A stretch of 6,862 nucleotides of DNA, taken from contig JAUROO010000079.1 in the NCBI GenBank assembly GCA_030829765.1, positions 1 through 6,862 of the forward strand. The letters run 5' to 3'. The stretch comes from Miltoncostaeales bacterium (GTDB lineage Bacteria; Actinomycetota; Thermoleophilia; Miltoncostaeales; Miltoncostaeaceae). Under the pieces are notes generated by a model, which did no database searches, was not told the origin of the DNA, and saw only the letters and a list, made by a program, of their open reading frames with translations. The position numbers were made by a program, and so were the translations under genes. Positions within the stretch are counted from its first letter, which is position 1. Each line of letters opens with the position of its first letter. Shown in pieces: positions 5,170 through 6,862 of the stretch.

Positions 5170-6862
5170 CGAAGCGGTTCGTGATGGGCATGCGGCGGTC
5201 CCGTCCGAATGCGCGCGGGGTGGTCTTGATCCCCGGCGGCCCCTGTCGCCGCTTGTACTCGGCCCGATCGACGAGCGCGGCGACCCGGGCAACGGCATCG
5301 GCGGGGAACCCCCGCTCGACGAGCGCCTCGGGGGGCAGGTCGCGCTCGATGTAGGCCTCGAGGATGGGATCGAGCACTCCGTAGTCGGGGAGCGAGTCCG
5401 AATCGAGTTGATCGGGCCGGAGCTCGGCGGTGGGTGGTCGCACAATGGTGGCCTCCGGGATGACCTCCCTGCCGGCATCCTGGTTCCGCCACGACGACAG
5501 CCGGTACACCCAGGTCTTCGACACATCGCGGATGGGCGCGAAGCCGCCTGCCATGTCGCCATAGATCGTGGAGTACCCGACCGACATCTCGCTCTTGTTG
5601 CCGGTGGCCAGCACCATGTCGCCGTGCTTGTTGCTGATGGCCATGAGGAGGGTGCCGCGCACGCGGGCCTGCAGGTTCTCCTCGGCGACGTCCCGGGGGC
5701 GCCCCTCGAACACGTCGGCGAGCTGCGCCTCGAACGCATCCACCACCGGGGCGATGGGGATGATGTCCATGCGGATGCCCAGCGAATCGGCGAGCACCTG
5801 GGCGTCCCCCGTGCTCTGCCCGCTGGTGAACACCGATGGCATGGCCACCCCCCGCACGCGGTCCGCACCGAGGGCGTCCACCGCGATCGCCGCCGTCAAG
5901 GCCGAGTCGATGCCCCCGGACAGGCCGATGACCACGCCGGGGAAACCGTTCTTGCCCACGTAGTCGCGCACCCCCGTGACCAGCGCGGCCCATAGCTCGC
6001 CCTCCAGCGACGGCATCGGGGCGATACCGCTGGTGGCGCCATCGGGCACGGGCAGCGCCCCGGTGCGGATCCGCACGGGCGAAGGGTCGCCATTCGCGGG
6101 CAGGCGCCGCAGGAGCGGCTCGCGCAGGCGCCGCCCCGCTGCGAGGTCAAGGGGGATGTCGGCGATGAGGAGGTCCTCCTCGAACACCGGCGAGCGCGCG
6201 ATCAGCTCCCCGGCAGGGTCGATCACCACCGACCGGCCGTCGAACACCAGGTCGTCCTGGCCACCCACCTGATTGCAGTAGGCGAGCGCGGCGGAGCTGT
6301 CGTACGCACGGGTCTGCAGCATCCGCTCGCGGCCCGCGCCCTTGGCGAGGTGGAACGGCGACGAGGAGATGCACGCCACCAGGTCCAGCCGGGCCTCGGC
6401 CAGGTCGCCGGCCACCGGGGCGGAGTACCAGATGTCCTCGCAGATCACGATTCCCACGCGCGCGCCCGCGATGTCGAGCACGATCGGCTCGGTGCCCGCG
6501 CGGAAGTACCGCGCCTCGTCGAACACCCCGTAGTTCGGCAGGAACCGCTTGCGGTATACGGCCTGCACCTCGCCGTCGGCGATCACGGCGGCAGCATTAT
6601 GGACGTCCTCGTCGTGCTCGACGAACCCGACAACCGCAACCCCCGCGGTGACCTGGCGGGCCAGGTCCTCAAGGGCCGCGCGCGAGGCATCGGCGAATGA
6701 GGGCCGGAGCAGCAGGTCCTCGGGCGGGTACCCGGTGATGGCGAGTTCCGGCGTGAGGACGATCGCCGCGCCATGGTCATGCCCGCGCCGGATGGCATCG
6801 AGAACACGCTCGGCATTGCCGTCGATGTCACCGACGACGGTGTTGATCTGCGCACATGCAAC
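5159..6862 (-). CDS. nadE: Glutamine-dependent NAD+ synthetase (5'-partial at window edge)
   Basis: Catalyses the last step of NAD+ synthesis, the ATP-dependent amidation of nicotinate adenine dinucleotide, taking ammonia from glutamine; cytoplasmic. The frame is open to the window edge, giving 567 visible residues, and only a few N-terminal residues are missing. Visible-residue numbering: the N-terminal nitrilase-type glutaminase domain (1 to about 250) starts at ACAQINTVVGDIDGN and has the Glu-Lys-Cys triad E39 (LTPELAITGYPPEDL), K105 (YRKRFLPNYGVFDE) and C141 (VICEDIW). The C-terminal synthetase domain has the ATP pyrophosphatase P-loop SGGIDS at 315-320, then TGNKSEMSVGYSTIYGD and FAPIRDVSKTWVY. 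The ending, KRRQGPPGIKTTPRAFGRD, is typical of the two-domain enzyme. A GTG at 6586 is in frame, but starting there would remove the catalytic E39 and about 92 conserved residues. The gene is followed directly by the peptidase gene, with an 11-base overlap. Confidence 0.97.
   Translation of the reverse strand, partial: VACAQINTVVGDIDGNAERVLDAIRRGHDHGAAIVLTPELAITGYPPEDLLLRPSFADASRAALEDLARQVTAGVAVVGFVEHDEDVHNAAAVIADGEVQAVYRKRFLPNYGVFDEARYFRAGTEPIVLDIAGARVGIVICEDIWYSAPVAGDLAEARLDLVACISSSPFHLAKGAGRERMLQTRAYDSSAALAYCNQVGGQDDLVFDGRSVVIDPAGELIARSPVFEEDLLIADIPLDLAAGRRLREPLLRRLPANGDPSPVRIRTGALPVPDGATSGIAPMPSLEGELWAALVTGVRDYVGKNGFPGVVIGLSGGIDSALTAAIAVDALGADRVRGVAMPSVFTSGQSTGDAQVLADSLGIRMDIIPIAPVVDAFEAQLADVFEGRPRDVAEENLQARVRGTLLMAISNKHGDMVLATGNKSEMSVGYSTIYGDMAGGFAPIRDVSKTWVYRLSSWRNQDAGREVIPEATIVRPPTAELRPDQLDSDSLPDYGVLDPILEAYIERDLPPEALVERGFPADAVARVAALVDRAEYKRRQGPPGIKTTPRAFGRDRRMPITNRFGAR

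Larger units (their letters stand above)
8..6862 (-). other. Probable six-gene co-directional transcription unit
   Basis: nadE, peptidase, SDR, membrane protein, deacetylase and HD gene follow each other with junctions of 11-base overlap, 4-base overlap, 9-base gap, 10-base gap and 4-base overlap. No gap can hold a promoter or a hairpin terminator, so one transcript is the simplest reading. The promoter would lie to the right of the window, and the unit may extend beyond the left edge. There is no intergenic stretch over 10 bases inside the unit, apart from 19 bases if the peptidase starts at 5139. Confidence 0.65.

Noticed and set aside
5170..5868. N-terminal extension of the peptidase frame by 233 codons
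   Set aside because: It is Arg/Ser/Pro-rich, lies out of frame inside conserved nadE sequence, and would bury the signal peptide in the middle of the protein.
4413..5993. 526-codon minus-strand frame overlapping both nadE and the peptidase
   Set aside because: It is a third-frame shadow rich in Arg, Gly and Ala with no domain; both true frames through this stretch carry intact catalytic motifs.
4922..5995. 357-codon plus-strand open frame opposite the peptidase N-terminus and the nadE C-terminus
   Set aside because: It runs across two well-supported minus-strand genes and shows no recognisable domain.

Overview
The window is a GC-rich stretch (about 70% G+C by eye, with third codon positions almost all G or C) that reads as one tightly packed gene string. 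All six supported genes lie on the minus strand, so transcription runs from the high-coordinate end to the low-coordinate end. Composition, frequent GTG starts and protein types suggest a high-GC actinobacterium, possibly a deep-branching class such as Thermoleophilia. That placement is an impression from composition and gene content; there is no rRNA or other taxonomic marker here.

Layout in order of transcription: (1) glutamine-dependent NAD+ synthetase (nadE), entering from the right edge with its first few codons outside the window; (2) a secreted subtilisin-like S8 serine peptidase with signal peptide, propeptide, catalytic domain and C-terminal PPC-like domain; (3) a short-chain dehydrogenase/reductase; (4) an unrecognised single-pass membrane protein with a proline-rich linker and an outer coiled coil; (5) an AcuC-type zinc-dependent deacetylase of the histone deacetylase superfamily; (6) a small HD-domain putative phosphohydrolase ending 7 bases from the left edge.

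Gene junctions are +4, +11 or +4 base overlaps, or gaps of 9-10 bases. There is no room for internal promoters or terminators, and the genes are probably co-transcribed with much translational coupling. Four of the five visible starts are GTG, and none has a well-placed strong Shine-Dalgarno sequence.

The products do not form an obvious single pathway. NadE makes the NAD+ that a dehydrogenase could use, and the deacetylase and HD protein form the closest-coupled pair. The peptidase and membrane protein act at or outside the membrane. I see no mobile element, CRISPR array, RNA gene, repeat array or defence system. The least explained item is the membrane protein at 1754-2776. Long plus-strand open frames opposite the genes are composition-driven shadows.
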